DNA of 64,000 nt. It comes from Spartobacteria bacterium (GTDB lineage Bacteria; Verrucomicrobiota; Verrucomicrobiia; Chthoniobacterales; UBA10450). The translations under genes and the position numbers were made by a program. The stretch's first letter is position 1; every line of letters starts with the position of its first letter. Location: positions 1 through 64,000 of the forward strand of contig PNAA01000046.1 of the NCBI GenBank assembly GCA_003169975.1, in the 5' to 3' direction. This document shows, in pieces, positions 1 to 7,587 of the stretch. Under the pieces are notes generated by a model. It searched no databases. It was not told the DNA's origin and was given only the letters and a program-made list of their open reading frames with translations.

Positions 1-131
1 AGACATTTATGAGATGGCTTCGAAGCACTTGCCTCGAGGAAAGCGAGCTGCAAACTCAGCTTGCCAGCGACAAAATAAACCGCCGCCAGGGCGACCATCG
101 CCGCCAGCCTGGAAGACCGTCGAGAAAACAT
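1..131 (-). CDS. N-terminal fragment of a membrane protein (MASE1-like start), runs off window edge
   Basis: Reading leftward from ATG at 131, 43 codons stay open to the window edge. The start is basic and hydrophobic (MFSRRSSRLAAMVALAAVYF) and is followed by VAGKLSLQLAFLEASAS. That pattern resembles the first membrane segment of MASE1 sensor domains, which usually continue with AVWPPTG; here the frame instead reads KPSHKCL, so the gene may be frameshifted or unrelated from that point. Only the first 40 or so residues are visible, so the full domain architecture is unknown. MASE1 identity is an inference from a short motif. Confidence 0.35.
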   Translation of the reverse strand, partial: MFSRRSSRLAAMVALAAVYFVAGKLSLQLAFLEASASKPSHKC

Positions 132-287
132 CTTCACCAGTCGAGAATCGTGCTACCACTACGACCTGGCTGGGAGCAAATCAACTGCCGAGCCACAACG
201 GCGCCGAGCTGGCCGCCCTCGCTTCCGTCGCGCGATAGCGACACGCACAAGCCCGCGCTCGATTCGACTCCCCGTCCTAACTCCTGT

Positions 288-503
288 TCAAGAGTGTCCC
301 AGGGGGTCGTTTCGCGGAAGATCGCGCCGGATCACCTGGGTCCTTGCACCAGCCCGATACTCCGCGACCGGCTGCCAATCAGCCATCCCCTCTGTCCAGT
401 AGTAGTCGTCCGCCCGGACCTCGCCCCGGAAGACTCTGTCGCGAAAGTCCTCCTCACTGAATTCGCCGATGATATCGCCATTTCGCGCGACGTGGAAGGT
501 CAT
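288..503 (-). CDS. Small GYF_2 (DUF4339) domain protein
   Basis: A 71-residue protein that is nearly all one GYF_2-type domain: it begins MTFHVARNGDIIGEF and contains DYYWTEGMADWQPV, the characteristic aromatic-glycine and W-x-P pattern of the family. GYF_2 modules are small peptide-binding or membrane-protein accessory domains; no enzymatic role is implied. The ATG at 503 is preferred because it matches the domain start; an upstream TTG at 569 would add 22 residues without domain similarity. It lies in a decayed region next to transposase debris, so it may itself be a fragment of a larger protein. Confidence 0.6.
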   Translation of the reverse strand: MTFHVARNGDIIGEFSEEDFRDRVFRGEVRADDYYWTEGMADWQPVAEYRAGARTQVIRRDLPRNDPLGHS

Positions 504-679
504 CGCATTAATTCGCCAAACAAATGGGCGGATGTCGATCACTTTTCTTGAAGGTTTGTTGGTTGACAACGACGAACTGGAGTCAAGCGCTCCCGTTGCC
601 GGTTGGTAAATGACAGTAGTTTGTCATTGTAGCTCTCAGCCTTTTAATTACCGAACTCTGATTCTGCCAAAATCCGTGT

Positions 680-790
680 ATGAAACTACGTTCCGTCATC
701 TTTTTTGCCATCTGTTGTGCCGCCGTTAATGCCAGGACTCTTCAAGTGCCGTCACCGTACGCCACCATTCAAGAAGCGCAGGAGCAAATG
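680..790 (+). pseudogene. 5' remnant of a secreted beta-helix-type protein, cut by transposase debris
   Basis: The first ~35 codons encode a signal peptide (MKLRSVIFFAICCAAVNA) followed by RTLQVPSPYATIQEA. That is the usual start of secreted right-handed parallel beta-helix proteins (the VPxxYxTIQxA pattern). After about position 788 the same frame abruptly becomes transposase-like sequence, so only the 5' end of the original gene survives. The open frame to 1006 is therefore a chimera, not a real 108-residue gene. Family assignment rests on the short N-terminal motif only. Confidence 0.5.
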
Positions 791-1006
791 GCCGCGCGAG
801 TGGCCCGGCGCCCGGAACTCATGCGGCGGCGCAACCCCGGAAGCTTTCGGGGTTGCACGATCAAACGTTCCTTCGGCTATGACTACTTTCTTTGTCGCGG
901 AAAACGGCAGGTCACAACCGAAGTCAATCTGACTGTCCTGGCCTACAACCTGAAGCGTGTTTGCAACCTGGTCGGCGTGCCCAACCTGATCGCCGCGCTC
1001 AGTTAA
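790..1006 (+). pseudogene. C-terminal remnant of a DDE transposase (IS1182-like), with an embedded palindrome
   Basis: Residues encoded here include ELMRRR, CTIKRSFGYDYFLCRGK, VTTEVNLTVLAYNLKRV and NLVG. This is the end of DDE transposases of the IS1182 type, where the catalytic Glu region is followed by the GYxxFLxRG and AYNLKR motifs. The usual KxxVEHPFGT segment is replaced by NPGSFRG. That replacement coincides with a palindrome at 831-856 (core CCCCGGAAGCTTTCGGGG), suggesting that a small palindromic element was inserted into or recombined with this gene. No terminal inverted repeats or N-terminal domain are present, so the element is dead. Confidence 0.65.
831..856. repeat. Palindromic element, copy 1 (inside transposase remnant)
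   Basis: A 26-base near-perfect palindrome with core CCCCGGAAGCTTTCGGGG followed by TTGC. The same core, CCCCGAAAGCTTTCGGGG followed by TTGG, occurs at 25049-25070 inside a truncated tRNA. Two occurrences of an 18-base palindrome in unrelated genes suggest a small dispersed element. Confidence 0.6.
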
Positions 1007-1238
1007 AAAGTCTAAGCGGGGACTTCTTTTCTTCGCTCTTCTCCCAGCCAACCCCGTTGGTCAGAGGTAGGTCAAGCCAATTCCGACTCTTCTCCCAAGG
1101 ATCTCAGCGCGAACCCCCAAAAAACTCTTCCTCCCAACGATCCATCTCTCTGACTCCTGCAATCGCCCCTGTTAATCCCGACTTATCACACGCCCTCGCG
1201 ATTGGTTAGGCCTATCTTGTCGTTTCAAGATCAGTGCG

Positions 1239-1898
1239 TTAGTCTTTTAAAACTGAATAGAGATCTGGGCGAAATTCTCGGCAATATTCCATGAAATTTC
1301 TATTCTCAGTCTCGTCAGCTTCCCCATAGCTGGTTCGGGGTTGTTCTGGTCCGATGTCCAGCCCAGCAGCGTACGCCCGTCGCCACTCTTCTTCTGGAAC
1401 TCGTACATATGTTCGTTCAAACATTGCTCGCAGGACATCAGGATGGGTTGTGCCTAAAGCAGCGCCAGCTGATGAGTATTCCCACCCATTTGTCAGGGCA
1501 ACCTTAGGTGGAACCTTTTGAGTACCCCGCTCGCTGACAAGAGTATGCCATCCATCACCTTCATAACCGATGCGATTAGCGAAATCCGCTCCAACATAAT
1601 CCGAAAATTTCATCGAACCTAGCGAGTGCCGTCCGAGCATACTATTTCCTTGCTCAACTAAAACCCGTTTCGCTACACCAGCGTCGCCGGACATCCCCAG
1701 AAACGCAGGCACGAATGCATTGGGTTTGGCGGCGTGCTTTGCCCCGAGAATCCCACCTAGTTCGAAGAGATAAGGCCAGAGGCCAGCAAGGCATTGACCG
1801 AGTTTCAGGTAAGGACGGCCAAAAAAGCGCTTGTTAAGCTGACCGTGAATAAAGCCTTCCGCCACAGCCCGCCAGAATCCACCAGGTATTTCATCCAT
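1239..1898 (-). CDS. Hypothetical protein, 219 aa
   Basis: A complete open frame starting at ATG 1898 (MDEIPGGFWRAVAEG) and ending just before 1239. I do not recognise the family. There is no signal peptide or clear membrane segment; the sequence is mixed with several aromatic residues and ends in an acidic region. It lies downstream of the other orphan gene (1948-2523), on the same strand, with an octamer CCTAACGA between them. Both genes are divergent from the broken integron integrase at 2634, the place where cassettes would sit, but no convincing attC site was found. Confidence 0.5.
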   Translation of the reverse strand: MDEIPGGFWRAVAEGFIHGQLNKRFFGRPYLKLGQCLAGLWPYLFELGGILGAKHAAKPNAFVPAFLGMSGDAGVAKRVLVEQGNSMLGRHSLGSMKFSDYVGADFANRIGYEGDGWHTLVSERGTQKVPPKVALTNGWEYSSAGAALGTTHPDVLRAMFERTYVRVPEEEWRRAYAAGLDIGPEQPRTSYGEADETENRNFMEYCREFRPDLYSVLKD

Positions 1899-1947
1899 AA
1901 GAGTATTGCTTCATCTGATGCGTTCGGAAGGCCTAACGAAAATAAGA

Positions 1948-2523
1948 TCAGCTACGGCTACCGACGCTTCCGAGCTTAATCTCACCCTCTAGAAAGTGTT
2001 TAACGTCCTCCGCGTTCGGGGGCATATAGACAGAAGAGCCTTCCTCCTTGGCGCACAGGGTGGAAAGCTCCTTGTAAAGCCATATTAGCTCTCGATAAAG
2101 CGTGAACGAGTGACTATCGAGACGAGCCTTCTCAAGTAAGTTAGGTGGACCTGTAACCGCGGGGTAGTAACGCTCTATCACCCAGAAGAACGAGTTCCAT
2201 ACCATGCCCTTATCGAGAATCCCACGTTTGGTCATGTAAGCCAACTCCTCGAAAAACTCGAGCACCGGTGAATCTCCACTTGGGTCGATGCTCGACCGAT
2301 CTTGCAGCAACATCTTCGCAAAATGGCTCCGATGAGCAAGCCATTCTTCCGAATGAAAGAGGCTCACAAGGTCCGACACCATTTTAGCAGAAGTGGAGAG
2401 GCGCGTATGTTTAAGGTTCTTGCTGTGGAAGATAAGAGCGACAATGACGCCAGCCGAAGTTACGGCGACACCGATGCAGGCAGCGATCGCGCTGATTTGC
2501 GTCCATTGAGTAGGTGGGTCCAT
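1948..2523 (-). CDS. Hypothetical membrane-anchored protein (DUF4760-like), 191 aa
   Basis: Starts at ATG 2523 and has one N-terminal hydrophobic segment (ISAIAACIGVAVTSAGVIVAL) followed by a cytosolic helical region containing SLFHSEEWLAHR and VLEFFEELAYMTKRGILD. This single-TM plus helical layout resembles DUF4760-type proteins of unknown function. The octamer CCTAACGA lies 10 bases upstream of the start (2533-2540). The gene is divergent from the integron-type integrase, so it could be an old cassette or simply an orphan gene. Confidence 0.5.
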   Translation of the reverse strand: MDPPTQWTQISAIAACIGVAVTSAGVIVALIFHSKNLKHTRLSTSAKMVSDLVSLFHSEEWLAHRSHFAKMLLQDRSSIDPSGDSPVLEFFEELAYMTKRGILDKGMVWNSFFWVIERYYPAVTGPPNLLEKARLDSHSFTLYRELIWLYKELSTLCAKEEGSSVYMPPNAEDVKHFLEGEIKLGSVGSRS

Positions 2524-2555
2524 AGGTAGGGGCCTAACGAGGAGTGGGTCGGAAA

Positions 2556-2577
2556 ATCCCGCCTTTTTTTGCGGGAT
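2556..2577. terminator. Short hairpin with T-rich loop
   Basis: ATCCCGC at 2556-2562 pairs with GCGGGAT at 2571-2577 across a loop of C plus seven T. It lies between the divergent orphan gene (2523) and the integrase gene (2634). The T run is in the loop rather than after the stem, so terminator activity is uncertain; it could be a structured upstream site. Confidence 0.3.
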
Positions 2578-2888
2578 GATTCGGCCTAATCCGGGCTTGC
2601 TTCGGGTGAAGGGAGCCGCTAAAAGCCGAGTCCATGGATGCTTTTGTAGGGCCCGACCAGAGGGGTGGCAAGGAAAAAAAACTGCGCGATGTGATGCGGC
2701 TGAAGCACTACAGCCTGCGCACCGAGCAATCCTACTGCGATTGGGCGGAGCGCTTCATCGGTTTCCACGGGATGCGCCACCCGCGCGAGATGCGGGAAGC
2801 GGAGGTCGGCGAATTGCTCACTCATCTGGCACGGGAGGGCAGGGTGGCTCCTTCCACCCAGAATCAAGCGCTCAGTGCCCTGCTTTTT

Positions 2889-2963
2889 GACTCCTTCGCC
2901 CCCCCGGCTCAGTCGGCCTCTCGGCCTTCCCGTCTGACTCGCGGCTACCCTCGCCGCTCGGCT
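2889..2963 (+). repeat. 75-bp in-frame insertion inside the integrase gene
   Basis: Relative to IntI proteins, 25 extra codons lie between LLF and LYKQVL (conserved as LLFLYxxVL). The insert is exactly 75 bases and keeps the frame open. It is proline- and serine-rich when translated (DSFAPPAQSASRPSRLTRGY and onward). It contains small internal palindromes (GGCCTCTCGGCC; GCGG followed by CCGC) and an internal repeat of CTGACTC/TGACTC. It looks like a small dispersed palindromic element rather than a natural loop. Confidence 0.55.
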
Positions 2964-3163
2964 CTCTATAAACAGGTGCTTAAAGAGGAGATCGGGTGGC
3001 TCGGAAACGTGGAATGGGCGAAGCAACCGGCGCGCCTCCCGGTGGTCCTGACGCGAGATGAAGTGGACAAACTCTTTTCCCATTTGCAGGGCACGCCGCG
3101 CCTGCTGGCGGGGCTGCTCTACGGGAGCGGACTGCGCCTCATGGAATGCGTGCGACTGCGGGT

Positions 3164-3439
3164 TCACCCCGTGAGATAAGATGAGTCACTGTTACGTCTA
3201 TGTTCTCCGGTCTTTGGCTGATGCAAAGTTCTATGTGGGCTTGACACGTGATTTGCCGGCTCGGCTGGCTTTACACAATGACGGCGGGGTTACGTCCACC
3301 AAGAAGCGCGTACCATTGGAGCTTATTTACTGGGAAGGTTGCCTCAACGAAGGCGACGCGGCCCGGCGTGAGAAATACCTAAAGACGGCTTGGGGTAAAC
3401 GTTACCTCAAGGCCCGACTGAGCAAATATCTCACGGGGT
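3164..3439 (+). mobile_element. Compact GIY-YIG element with 16-bp terminal inverted repeats
   Basis: TTCACCCCGTGAGATA at 3163-3178 is the exact inverse of TATCTCACGGGGTGAA at 3427-3442. Between them lies a single gene, a GIY-YIG domain protein of 86 aa. The insertion separates integrase codons that are normally adjacent (RLRV and KDVDF), so about 276 bases were added; a short GGGT is present on both sides and may be the target duplication. The right repeat encodes the end of the GIY-YIG protein (Tyr-Leu-Thr-Gly-stop). Nothing else is present, so any transposition function must rest on this small nuclease-like protein or be supplied in trans. Confidence 0.75.
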
Positions 3440-3441
3440 GA
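3181..3441 (+). CDS. GIY-YIG domain protein (UPF0213-type), 86 aa
   Basis: The sequence CYVYVLRSLADAKFYVGLT gives the YVY/YVG version of the GIY-YIG signature. It is followed by RLALHN, the basic-helix LELIYWEG region and REKYLKTAWGKRYLKARL, typical of the stand-alone COG2827 family related to the UvrC N-terminal nuclease. Most members are uncharacterised; some GIY-YIG domains are homing or repair endonucleases. The gene fills an element bounded by perfect inverted repeats and its last four codons and stop are part of the right repeat. That points to a mobile passenger or driver rather than a resident housekeeping gene. Confidence 0.85.
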   Translation: MSHCYVYVLRSLADAKFYVGLTRDLPARLALHNDGGVTSTKKRVPLELIYWEGCLNEGDAARREKYLKTAWGKRYLKARLSKYLTG

Positions 3442-3720
3442 AAGATGTCGACTTTGGCTACGCGAAGATCACGGTGCGCGACGGCAAAGGCGCGAAAGAT
3501 CGCGTCATCATGCTCCCGCTCAACCTGACGGCGGCATTGCAGCGTCAGCGGCAGAAGGTGAAAGCGCAGTTTGAAGAAGACCTCGAGAGCGGTCTGGCCG
3601 GCGTGCATTTGCCGCATGCCCTGGCCAGAAAATATCCAAACGCAGCGGCGGCCAGCATCGGGACGTCGGGGAAAAAGTTCGCGACGGCGAGGCGCCCGCA
3701 CACGGCGGGCAGGCAGTGCG

Positions 3721-5055
3721 CTACCCGGACACTGCGCGAACCAGGCCGCACATGAGTGCGACGACGAATAGGGCCAGGGCGATCAAGCTGGCGTAGACAA
3801 CCGCGTCTTGCCTTCGCGCCCGGCGGGCGGCCTCGGCGTAGGGAATGCGGGTGAAACTTACCATGGTGTAAAGCGGGAGATAGAGGCCGGGGAGCAAGCC
3901 TTCGAGCGCGTGGTCGAGTTTCTTTTTCGCCCGGAAGGTGCGCGCGGCGGTCTTGTCGCGCATCTCGATGAAGTTGTGCACGGCAAGGTCGGCGAGGGCG
4001 TCGGCATTCTCCTTGCGCCGCCCGAAATACTCCGCGAAGGCGCGCTTACGCTCGTTAGGGAACTCGGCCAGACATTCGTCGAAGACGACGCAATCCTCGA
4101 AGGCGGCATTCATCCCCTGCCCGTAGAACGGCACGACGGCGTGGGCCGCGTCGCCCACGAGCGCGACCTTGTCTTCGTAGTGCCAGGGCGCGCAGCGGAT
4201 GGTGACGAGTGAGCCGGTCGCGTTTTCCTTGAAGTCGTCGAGCAGCGCCGGCATGAGCGGGACGGCGTCGGGGAATTCCTCGTGAAAAAAGCGCCGGAAA
4301 TCGTCGTCGCTCCGGATGGAGGCGAAGCTGCGCGGGCCGTCGAATTCCCAAAAGAGGGTGCAGGTGAAGGAGCCGTCGGGGTTGGGCAGCGCGATCATCA
4401 TGAAACTCTTGCGCGGCCAGATGTGAAGGGCGTTTTTCTCCATCCGCCAGGAGCCGTCGGCCGCGGGCGGGATGGTGAGTTCCTTGTAGCCGTGGGCGAG
4501 ATAGCTCTGGCTGTATTCGAAACGGTCGAGCCGTTGCAGTGCGCCGCGCACCGCGGAGAAGGCGCCATCGACCCCGATGACGGCGTCGGCCCGCGCCTCG
4601 ACCAACTGGTTGGTTTCCGTGTCGAGCAGTTGCGCGGTGGGCGCGTTGAGGTCGACATCGGTGCAGCGGTGATTGAATCTCACCCGCACGTTGGGATAAC
4701 GCTGCGCGGCTTCGATCACGACGGTGTTGAGCGCGCCGCGGCCGATCGAGTTGATGTATTTGTTCGGGTCGCGGTCGTAGGGCGAGAAATGCAGGTCGCC
4801 CGAGCGGTCATGGATCATGCGGCCGCGCATCGGGATGGCGTGCTGGAGGACTTCATCGGCGATGCCGAGCTGTTGCAAGGCGTGGATGCCGCGGGTGGAG
4901 AGAGCGAGATTGATCGAGCGTCCGCCGACGGTGTTGCCCGCGCGCGGGTCGGCGCGGCGCTCGTAGAGATCGATCTCGTAACCTCGCCGGCCGAGGTAGC
5001 CGGCGAGCAGTCCGCCGGCGAGTCCGCTGCCGATGAGGGTGAATTTTGATCCCAT
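3721..5055 (-). CDS. kmo: Kynurenine 3-monooxygenase
   Basis: FAD-dependent hydroxylase converting L-kynurenine to 3-hydroxykynurenine with NADPH and O2. Residues 7-14 carry the Rossmann motif GSGLAGG, LYERRADPR follows the second strand, and ALVGDAAHAVVPFYGQGMNA is the FAD-ribityl (GD) motif with the KMO-typical PFxGQGMN. Near the C terminus a hydrophobic segment (VVYASLIALALFVVALMCGL) matches the membrane anchor of KMO. Length (444 aa) is normal. Its 3' end is directly next to integron integrase debris. Kynureninase is encoded 550 bases upstream on the same strand, after an oppositely oriented receiver gene. Confidence 0.93.
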   Translation of the reverse strand: MGSKFTLIGSGLAGGLLAGYLGRRGYEIDLYERRADPRAGNTVGGRSINLALSTRGIHALQQLGIADEVLQHAIPMRGRMIHDRSGDLHFSPYDRDPNKYINSIGRGALNTVVIEAAQRYPNVRVRFNHRCTDVDLNAPTAQLLDTETNQLVEARADAVIGVDGAFSAVRGALQRLDRFEYSQSYLAHGYKELTIPPAADGSWRMEKNALHIWPRKSFMMIALPNPDGSFTCTLFWEFDGPRSFASIRSDDDFRRFFHEEFPDAVPLMPALLDDFKENATGSLVTIRCAPWHYEDKVALVGDAAHAVVPFYGQGMNAAFEDCVVFDECLAEFPNERKRAFAEYFGRRKENADALADLAVHNFIEMRDKTAARTFRAKKKLDHALEGLLPGLYLPLYTMVSFTRIPYAEAARRARRQDAVVYASLIALALFVVALMCGLVRAVSG

Positions 5056-5178
5056 TGGGCTCTACCGTGGCCGTTTCCGGTAATTTGCCAAGCCCGGAAG
5101 GCGCGCGTCGATTGGCGATCCTACGGTTGCAAACGCCGCGCGTGGCACTATGGCTGCTCAAAGTATGCTTTCACCGCG

Positions 5179-5595
5179 ATGAAACCTGAGCCCGACCCGG
5201 ACCAAAACGAACGCAGCGGCGGGACTTTTGAGCTTAAAGCCATCCTCCTGGTGGACGACGACAAGCAGCTCGCCTCGGCCTTGCAGTGGATTCTGGCGGA
5301 CGCAAATTTTCTCGTCGACGTAGCCTTTGACGGCAACGAAGCCCTGCTCAAGGTCAAGGCCCACGATTACGACGCGGTCATCTGCGACCTGAAAATGCCG
5401 CACCTGCGGGGCGACGAGTTTTATCTCCAGGCAAGGGAAATGCGTCCCACCCTGTCCGATCGTTTCATCTTCATCACCGGCTACGCAACCGATCCTAACA
5501 TCCGTCAATTCCTGATTGAGAACGAGGTCAAATTCCTCGTGAAACCTTTCCCGATTAAGGGGCTGATCTCCTGCGTGCGGGAAATGTCTCGCTAG
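5179..5595 (+). CDS. Single-domain response regulator
   Basis: A 138-aa CheY-like receiver: AILLVDDDKQ holds the acidic pair, DAVICDLKMP the phosphoacceptor Asp, FITGY the conserved Thr, and KFLVKPF the Lys. There is no output domain, so it should work through protein contacts or as a phosphorelay intermediate. It is inserted between kmo and kynU on the opposite strand, with no kinase next to it. A role in regulating kynurenine use is possible from position only. Confidence 0.85.
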   Translation: MKPEPDPDQNERSGGTFELKAILLVDDDKQLASALQWILADANFLVDVAFDGNEALLKVKAHDYDAVICDLKMPHLRGDEFYLQAREMRPTLSDRFIFITGYATDPNIRQFLIENEVKFLVKPFPIKGLISCVREMSR

Positions 5596-5604
5596 GCCAC
5601 CGGG

Positions 5605-6894
5605 CTATTGGTGCACGAGCAGAATTCCGGCGAAACGCCAGACCTCGTGAAACGTGTTGTAGAGCGGAGTCGGCGCGACGCGGATCACGTTCGGCTCGCG
5701 GAAATCGGTTTTCACACCCGCGGCTTCGAGTTTCTTGAACAACTCCTTCGGATGCTCGTGGACAAGGATTGAAAGCTGACAACCACGCTCGTTAGGCTGG
5801 CGTGGCGTGATGACGGTGAGGAGCCGCGAAGGCGCGCGATCGAGGAGGAACTCGAGATAGCCGGTGAGACGGGTTGATTTCGTGCGGAGCGCGGTCATTC
5901 CGCCGGCTTCATCGAAGATCGCGAACGAGGTGCGCAACGGCGCCATCGCGAGGATGGGCGGGTTGCTTAACTGCCAGGAATCGGCCGAGGGCACGGGCAC
6001 AAACTCGGGCTCCAACTGCATCCGGAAACGGGTCGCGGGATCGTTTCCCCACCAGCCGGCGAGGCGCGGCAGGTTGGGATTGGTCGCGTGCCGCTCGTGC
6101 ACGAAGGCGCCGGCGACCGCGCCCGGACCGGAGTTGAGATACTTGTAGGAACACCAGACGGCGAAATCGACGTTCCAATCGTGCAAGGCGAGCGGAACGT
6201 TGCCAGCCGCATGTGCCAGATCGATCCCGACGGTGCAGCCGCGGGCCTGCGCTGACTTGGTGATCTTCGCGATGTCGAAGAGCTGGCCGGTGAAGAAGTT
6301 TACACCCGCGAAGAGGACGAGGGCGATTTCGTCGCCGTGTTTCTCGATCAACACCTCGATGTCTTCCTGCCGGATGGCATGCTCCCCTTCCCGCGGCCGC
6401 GCGAGCAGGAGCGACTCGGTAGGTTCGAAACCGTGATGCGCGATCTGTGACTTGATCGCGTAGGTGTCGGAAGGGAAGGCCGGGTCTTCCATCAGGATCT
6501 TGCTCCGCGCCTTCGTTGGCCGGTAAAACGTCGCCATCAACAGGTGGAGGTTCACTGTCAGGCTGTTCATGCAGACGACTTCGTTAGGCTGCGCGCCCAC
6601 CAGCCGGGCCGCCGGCTCGCGCAAGGTCTCGTGATAGGAATACCAGGGCGTCGCGGCGTCGAAATGCCCATCGACCGCGAGCCGAGCCCAATCATCCAGC
6701 TCCTGGTCGACGATTTGCCGCGTCGTTTTCGGCATCAAGCCTAACGAATTTCCAACTAAGTAGATAAGCGGTTTACCATCCGGGCCAACCGGAATGTGGA
6801 AGCGATCGCGAAAGGCACGGAGCGAATCCGCGCGATCCTGTTCCAGGGCAAAAACTTCGTCGGCGGAGAAGGAATCGGGAAGCCAGGAAGCCAT
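5605..6894 (-). CDS. kynU: Kynureninase
   Basis: PLP enzyme that cleaves 3-hydroxykynurenine to 3-hydroxyanthranilate and alanine. Family hallmarks: YLVGNSLGLMPK near the N terminus, CMNSLTVNLHLL, IDLAHAAGNVPL, and WCSYKYLNSGPG containing the PLP-binding Lys. The ATG at 6894 (MASWLPDSF) gives 429 aa and the normal family start; 14 further codons upstream lack homology. Two copies of the octamer TCGTTAGG lie inside the gene (5789, 6581) and one in reverse (6740, coding Ser-Leu-Gly). It probably works with the kmo product encoded nearby. Confidence 0.93.
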   Translation of the reverse strand: MASWLPDSFSADEVFALEQDRADSLRAFRDRFHIPVGPDGKPLIYLVGNSLGLMPKTTRQIVDQELDDWARLAVDGHFDAATPWYSYHETLREPAARLVGAQPNEVVCMNSLTVNLHLLMATFYRPTKARSKILMEDPAFPSDTYAIKSQIAHHGFEPTESLLLARPREGEHAIRQEDIEVLIEKHGDEIALVLFAGVNFFTGQLFDIAKITKSAQARGCTVGIDLAHAAGNVPLALHDWNVDFAVWCSYKYLNSGPGAVAGAFVHERHATNPNLPRLAGWWGNDPATRFRMQLEPEFVPVPSADSWQLSNPPILAMAPLRTSFAIFDEAGGMTALRTKSTRLTGYLEFLLDRAPSRLLTVITPRQPNERGCQLSILVHEHPKELFKKLEAAGVKTDFREPNVIRVAPTPLYNTFHEVWRFAGILLVHQ

Positions 6895-6974
6895 GAGGAA
6901 GAATGAATCAGGAACGCAGGAAGGCAGGAAATGCAATCCAAGGGAAAATAAAATCAGCGTTCATCTGCGGACGA

Positions 6975-7442
6975 TTAACCCTCGTTAGGACGCAGTTGCA
7001 TGAATTCGATCGTGGCGCCGTCGGGGTCTCGCACATAGACGACGCGCTTTCCCGCGTTCGGGCCGGCCTGGAGAGTCTGCGGTTTTCCCGCCGCCTGCCA
7101 ACCGGAGGCGGCGATGGCGCCCAGGACCGCGTCCAGATCATCGACCGCAAACGCTACATGGACTGACCCGACATCGCAGGGCCGGGGGCGGAGGTGTTGC
7201 CGATCGGACGGCGCAAGATACTCGAGCAACTCGATCTTGTGGCCATAACCTTTAAGAACCGCGATGGAAATCTCGGCCCCGGGGACTCCGGTGATTTCGC
7301 TCGCCAGTGCGCCGGTCTGGTGCGGTCGATGGGAAAGCTCAAAGCCGAGCACGTCGCGCCAAAATGCGAGCGAACGCTCGAGATTCGCGACCGTGATGCC
7401 GGTGTGATCGGCGGCGATGATGTGAAAGGGTGGCGAGCTCAC
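6975..7442 (-). CDS. VOC (glyoxalase/dioxygenase) superfamily protein
   Basis: A 155-aa single VOC unit pair: it starts DHTGITVANLERSLAFWRDVLGF, has IELLEY in the first half and VHVAFAVDDLDAV, VYVRDPDGATIEFMQ in the second. The His near the start and the Glu in IEFMQ are the expected metal ligands. The family includes glyoxalases, fosfomycin-resistance proteins and extradiol dioxygenases; the sequence does not say which. Because it follows kynU on the same strand and the pathway lacks its 3-hydroxyanthranilate step in this window, a ring- or intermediate-processing role is conceivable but unproven (HAAO itself is a cupin, not VOC). Confidence 0.8.
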   Translation of the reverse strand: MSSPPFHIIAADHTGITVANLERSLAFWRDVLGFELSHRPHQTGALASEITGVPGAEISIAVLKGYGHKIELLEYLAPSDRQHLRPRPCDVGSVHVAFAVDDLDAVLGAIAASGWQAAGKPQTLQAGPNAGKRVVYVRDPDGATIEFMQLRPNEG

Positions 7443-7576
7443 TTCGTTAACGCATCGCTTAAGTCGTCCTCAGCGCGATTTCAACCGCGGCTCGCGCCCG
7501 GCGCGGACTTCTGCTCGCTTCGAGGCTGAATTTCGAGTGTGATTTTTTAGGCGTGCACGCGAATCACCTTCACAAC

Positions 7577-7581
7577 AGGAG
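7577..7581 (+). promoter_or_regulatory. Shine-Dalgarno AGGAG supporting a TTG start
   Basis: AGGAG lies six bases before TTG at 7588, the most upstream start of the sigma factor gene. The ATG at 7600 has no comparable site, so the TTG start is preferred. Confidence 0.55.
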
Positions 7582-7587
7582 TTCAGA

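Larger units (their letters stand above)
2634..3650 (+). pseudogene. Integron-type tyrosine recombinase (IntI-like), disrupted
   Basis: The 5' part reads RLKHYSLRTEQSYCDWAERF, STQNQALSALLF, LPVVLTRDEV and LLYGSGLRLMECVRLRV, the signature of integron integrases (IntI). After RLRV the frame is interrupted at 3163 by a GIY-YIG element and resumes at about 3440 with KDVDFGYAKITVRDGKGAKD. It continues to LPHALARKYPNA, the start of the IntI-specific insertion, and then loses homology at about 3650, so the HxxR and nucleophilic Tyr regions are missing. A 75-bp in-frame insertion (2889-2963) splits LLF from LYKQVL. The recombinase cannot be active. Confidence 0.85.

Noticed and set aside
1000-2640. 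attC sites near the integrase
   Set aside because: GTTAGGC and GACTAAC strings occur, but I could not pair an R'' with a matching R' on the same strand at the right spacing. GTTAGGC is too common in this genome to count as evidence.
3438-3755. Apparent separate 105-aa gene after the GIY-YIG gene
   Set aside because: It is the continuation of the interrupted integrase up to about 3650 and then non-homologous sequence, so it is pseudogene material.
3808-5049. Long plus-strand frames opposite kmo, and similar antisense frames elsewhere
   Set aside because: These are GC-rich codon-phase shadows with no homology and atypical composition.
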